Below, in pieces: positions 61,535 through 64,000 of a stretch of DNA of 64,000 nt. Numbering within the stretch: position 1 is the stretch's first letter; each line of letters begins with the position of its first letter. The DNA is taken from positions 1 through 64,000 of the forward strand of contig NZ_WOEZ01000146.1 in the NCBI RefSeq assembly GCF_013177735.1, in the 5' to 3' direction. The position numbers and the translations under genes are program-made. This stretch comes from Paraburkholderia elongata (GTDB lineage Bacteria; Pseudomonadota; Gammaproteobacteria; Burkholderiales; Burkholderiaceae). The notes under the pieces were generated by a model that was not told the origin of the DNA, did no database searches, and was given only the letters and a program-made list of their open reading frames with translations.

Positions 61535-61651
61535 GTGACTACGCAACAAATCCCCACCGCATCCCGTAAATCCCTCACTCTGCTGCAATTGCTGGGCCTC
61601 ATCGGCGCCGCTGGACTGATTGCAGCCTTCGTGCTGAATCAGTTCGTCTAA
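61535..61651 (+). CDS. 38-residue single-helix membrane protein
   Basis: GTG start; MTTQQIPTASRKSLT precedes one helix (LLQLLGLIGAAGLIAAFVLN), then QFV. The proportion of hydrophobic residues and the Arg-Lys before the helix suggest an inner-membrane mini-protein. It is too short for standard gene calls. Located 86 bases before the rubredoxin gene. Function unknown, possibly stabilising a membrane complex. Confidence 0.6.
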   Translation: MTTQQIPTASRKSLTLLQLLGLIGAAGLIAAFVLNQFV

Positions 61652-61737
61652 CCCAACCCCCGCCACGACGCCCTCGCTTCAAGCATCCGACCCTATGCCG
61701 GCGCTCGCCGCCGGCTTCATCGATATTCCGATTTGCC

Positions 61738-62154
61738 ATGTACAAGAAGGGCGTAGCCGTAGAGATCCAGTTTTCCCCCGAGCGGCTCAACGACGGCGCC
61801 GGCGATCCGTACTGGATCGATTTGACGCAGGCCGAAGCGCAACGGCTGCTGGAAAGCCTGCAGGCACGCCTTGCTGAAAGCAGTATGGGCACGGCTGCGC
61901 CTTTGGTGGTGAGCCTCGATGAGACGCAGGCGTCGCATGCGGTCGCTGTGCCCCATGCGGCGGTAGAAAACGCAGCGTCTGCGGACGATTTCAAACAATG
62001 GGTCTGCGTGATCTGCGGCTGGATCTACGATGAAGCCGCCGGCTTGCCGGAAGAAGGTATTGCGCCGGGCACCCGTTGGGCAGATGTCCCGGCCGACTGG
62101 CGCTGCCCACTGTGCGACGTGGGCAAGGAAGATTTTGCGTTGGTCGAGTTTTAA
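61738..62154 (+). CDS. Rubredoxin with N-terminal extension
   Basis: 138 residues. The C-terminal part (about 86-138) is a rubredoxin domain with CVICGWIYDEAAGLPEEGI and WRCPLCDVGKEDF, providing the four iron-ligand Cys. The N-terminal 80 residues (MYKKGVAVEIQFSPERLNDGAGDPYWIDLTQAEAQRLLESLQARL) have no family I recognise. Electron carrier for an oxidase or hydroxylase. Convergent with the SDR gene by a four-base overlap. Confidence 0.88.
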   Translation: MYKKGVAVEIQFSPERLNDGAGDPYWIDLTQAEAQRLLESLQARLAESSMGTAAPLVVSLDETQASHAVAVPHAAVENAASADDFKQWVCVICGWIYDEAAGLPEEGIAPGTRWADVPADWRCPLCDVGKEDFALVEF

Positions 62155-62996
62155 GCCGGAAAATCCGCGCCGACCGTCGTGGCTTGCCACGCGTCGAAGT
62201 CGCCGCGCATGAAGTCCAGCTTCTTGCGTGCCAGTTCGAGCGCAGCCTTGCCAAGCAGCAAACGAAGCGGCGGCTTGTCCGACAGCGCGGCGTCGATGAT
62301 CGCCTGAGCGGCGCGCACCGGATCGCCCGCCTGTTTGCCGCTACGCGCTTCGGTCTGCTTGCGGCGCTCGCCGGCCGTGGCCGCGTAATCGTCGATCACC
62401 GTGGCCGATTGCTTGATCGACGGACCTGCCCAGTTCGTGCGGAACGGGCCGGGTTCGACGATCAATACGTCGATGCCGAGCGGCTTCACCTCTGTTGCGA
62501 GTGATTCGGACAAGCCTTCCACTGCGTATTTGGTGGCGTGGTAATAACCAGTCGCAGCGAAACTCGTAATGCCGCCAATCGACGACACATTCACGATCAA
62601 GCCGCTGTGCTGCTCACGCATGATCGGCAGCACCGCCTTCGTTATATCGACTAGGCCGAACACATTGGTCTCGAACATCGCGCGGACTTCGTCGTCCTCG
62701 CCTTCTTCGATCGCGGCCAGATAGCCGTAACCCGCGTTATTGACGAGTGCGTCGATGCGCCCGAAACGCTGTTTGGCTTGCGCGACCACGTCGTCGATCT
62801 GCTGGCGATTCGTCACGTCGAGCGGCAGAACCAGCGCGCGATCGCCGTGTCCTTCGGCGATATCTTTCACTTTCGACGGGTCCCGTGCGGTGACCACCGC
62901 GCGCCAACCGCGCTCCAGCACCAGCTTCGCCAACTCGCGGCCGAAGCCGGTGGAACAGCCTGTAATCAGCCAGACGGGATTGTCTCGATTCATCAT
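62151..62996 (-). CDS. SDR-family oxidoreductase
   Basis: 281 residues. TGCSTGFG near the N-terminus, VNNAGYG, and YHATKYAVEGLSE with the YxxxK, as in active classical SDRs. Second ATG three bases on. It lies 57 bases downstream of the LysR gene on the same strand and may be its target. Substrate unknown. Confidence 0.9.
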   Translation of the reverse strand: MMNRDNPVWLITGCSTGFGRELAKLVLERGWRAVVTARDPSKVKDIAEGHGDRALVLPLDVTNRQQIDDVVAQAKQRFGRIDALVNNAGYGYLAAIEEGEDDEVRAMFETNVFGLVDITKAVLPIMREQHSGLIVNVSSIGGITSFAATGYYHATKYAVEGLSESLATEVKPLGIDVLIVEPGPFRTNWAGPSIKQSATVIDDYAATAGERRKQTEARSGKQAGDPVRAAQAIIDAALSDKPPLRLLLGKAALELARKKLDFMRGDFDAWQATTVGADFPA

Positions 62997-63053
62997 TTGG
63001 GAAACTCCTGTTGATGGGCCAACGTGGCGCGGATTGTTCGTCGAACAGCGCCC

Positions 63054-63983
63054 TTATTGCTGCTTGCGTTTTGAGTGGGTTTTTAATTGTAGTCGCAGCG
63101 CGGAAGCTTCGCTTTGCAGCGCTTCGACGAACGCGCCAGCTAGCGGATGACTCGGACGATGCTCCGGATGAATCACGCTCACGCGAAACGGCAGCGACAC
63201 GGCGAGCGGCCGGATATGCAGATTGCGGCCTGTGAAATCGAGCGAGGTAAGCGGATTGACGATGGCCACGCCGAGACCTTGGCGCACGAAACTGCAAACG
63301 GAGACGGCGGTGGGCGTCTCGATCATCTGGCGGCGCGCGATGCCCGCTTGCGTGAAGGCTTCGTCGATCTGAATCCGGTACGGATCGTTCGACGACAGGC
63401 TGATGAACGGCTGATTCGCCAAGTCCTTCAACTCGATCACGCGCTTGGCGAGCAATGCATGCTCATCGGGCAGCACGCAGACTTCGTCCACTTCGAGCAA
63501 CGGCGTCAGGCGGGTTCCGGCGGGCGGCGCGCCGTGTTCGGTCAAGCCGAGGTCGTAGCGCTGCGCGGTCAGCCATTCTTCGAGAAACGGCGATTCCTGC
63601 GTCGCGATCGAGAGGCTTACGCCGGGCTGTACATCGTGGAAACGCTTCGATGCGGCGGGCAGGATCGAATGCGAAAACGCGGGCAACGCGATGATGGAAA
63701 GCTGGCCACCCTGAAATTCGCGCAGGCTTGCCGCCGTGGACGCCACCCGTTCGAGCCCGACATACGCGCGCTTGATTTCGTCGAACAACGTCAACGCGGA
63801 CATGGTCGGACGCAATCGGCCGTGCACGCGTTCGAACAAGGTAAAGCCGATGATGAGTTCGATGCGCGCGAGTTCGCGGCTTACCGTGGGCTGTGAGGTG
63901 AAGAGCATCTCGGCCGCTTTGGTGACGCTGCCTGCCGTCATCAACGCGCGGAAGACTTCGATATGTCGATGAGTGAGCGCCAT
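63054..63983 (-). CDS. LysR-family transcriptional regulator
   Basis: 309 residues. HTH in MALTHRHIEVFRALMTAGSVTKAAEMLFTSQPTVSRELARIE, then an effector domain (QPFISLSSNDPYRIQIDEAF). Its gene is 5' of the SDR on the same strand. The right edge of the window is 17 bases beyond its start, so its upstream region is not visible. Confidence 0.92.
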   Translation of the reverse strand: MALTHRHIEVFRALMTAGSVTKAAEMLFTSQPTVSRELARIELIIGFTLFERVHGRLRPTMSALTLFDEIKRAYVGLERVASTAASLREFQGGQLSIIALPAFSHSILPAASKRFHDVQPGVSLSIATQESPFLEEWLTAQRYDLGLTEHGAPPAGTRLTPLLEVDEVCVLPDEHALLAKRVIELKDLANQPFISLSSNDPYRIQIDEAFTQAGIARRQMIETPTAVSVCSFVRQGLGVAIVNPLTSLDFTGRNLHIRPLAVSLPFRVSVIHPEHRPSHPLAGAFVEALQSEASALRLQLKTHSKRKQQ

Positions 63984-64000
63984 GGTGCCTATATCAGGAA

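Noticed and set aside
1..64000. tRNA, rRNA or phage genes
   Set aside because: No cloverleaf-like segment, rRNA block or phage gene set was recognised by eye. A tRNA search program would be needed to exclude a single tRNA.

Overview
The window is a gene-dense, GC-rich proteobacterial chromosome segment. It most likely comes from the Burkholderiaceae, probably Paraburkholderia. Pointers are the hopanoid genes (hpnA, hpnB, hpnC) next to ispH, small families I associate with this group (DUF3562-, DUF3564- and DUF3138-type proteins), a Burkholderia-type general porin, and the many IclR/LysR-controlled catabolic operons. I saw no rRNA, tRNA or CRISPR array.

Layout. 1-6.2 kb: isoprenoid/hopanoid block (ispH partial, hpnC-hpnB, hpnA), interrupted by an IS4-family element. 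6.3-13.4 kb: housekeeping and accessory genes (acylphosphatase behind a four-copy repeat, egtD without egtB, RarD transporter, Mpo1-like protein, Crp/Fnr regulator, lytic transglycosylase, DapA paralogue, a lysine/alanine-rich secreted protein). 13.8-15.5 kb: a methyltransferase-glycosyltransferase fusion. 15.6-25.0 kb: a putrescine locus, with a transaminase and an aldehyde dehydrogenase facing a complete potFGHI transporter and a DUF3138 outer-membrane protein. The genes fit import of putrescine and its conversion to GABA. 25.1-29.9 kb: a LysR regulator divergent from a compact cassette (flavin monooxygenase, RidA, DUF1028, ArgE-like M20 hydrolase) that ends in a fragment resembling histidinol dehydrogenase. 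This looks like an acquired catabolic island. 29.9-34.7 kb: secreted nuclease, small conserved proteins, and a Tat-lipoprotein acid phosphatase.

34.8-50.8 kb is the most striking region. Two closely similar IclR regulators and a porin accompany a 14-gene same-strand run: Rieske ferredoxin, recombinase-like HTH protein, Rieske oxygenase alpha, SDR, cupin, alpha/beta hydrolase, IclR, an atypical SDR, a ThDP enzyme, a NadX-like dehydrogenase, an aldehyde dehydrogenase, an extradiol-type VOC dioxygenase, a ferredoxin reductase and an MFS transporter. It has all parts of a three-component ring hydroxylase (oxygenase, ferredoxin, reductase), a ring-cleavage enzyme and downstream processing, but the combination with ThDP and NadX-like enzymes does not match a pathway I can name. 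Most junctions overlap by a few bases, and a strong terminator closes the run.

50.9-64 kb: GNAT acetyltransferase, MocR regulator, amine oxidase-like flavoprotein, DMT transporter with a histidine-rich tail, UDG-family protein, cytochrome b561, processive-type GT2, a second Rieske oxygenase with unusual iron-ligand spacing, lipase-like hydrolase, a 38-residue membrane protein, an extended rubredoxin, an SDR and a LysR regulator.
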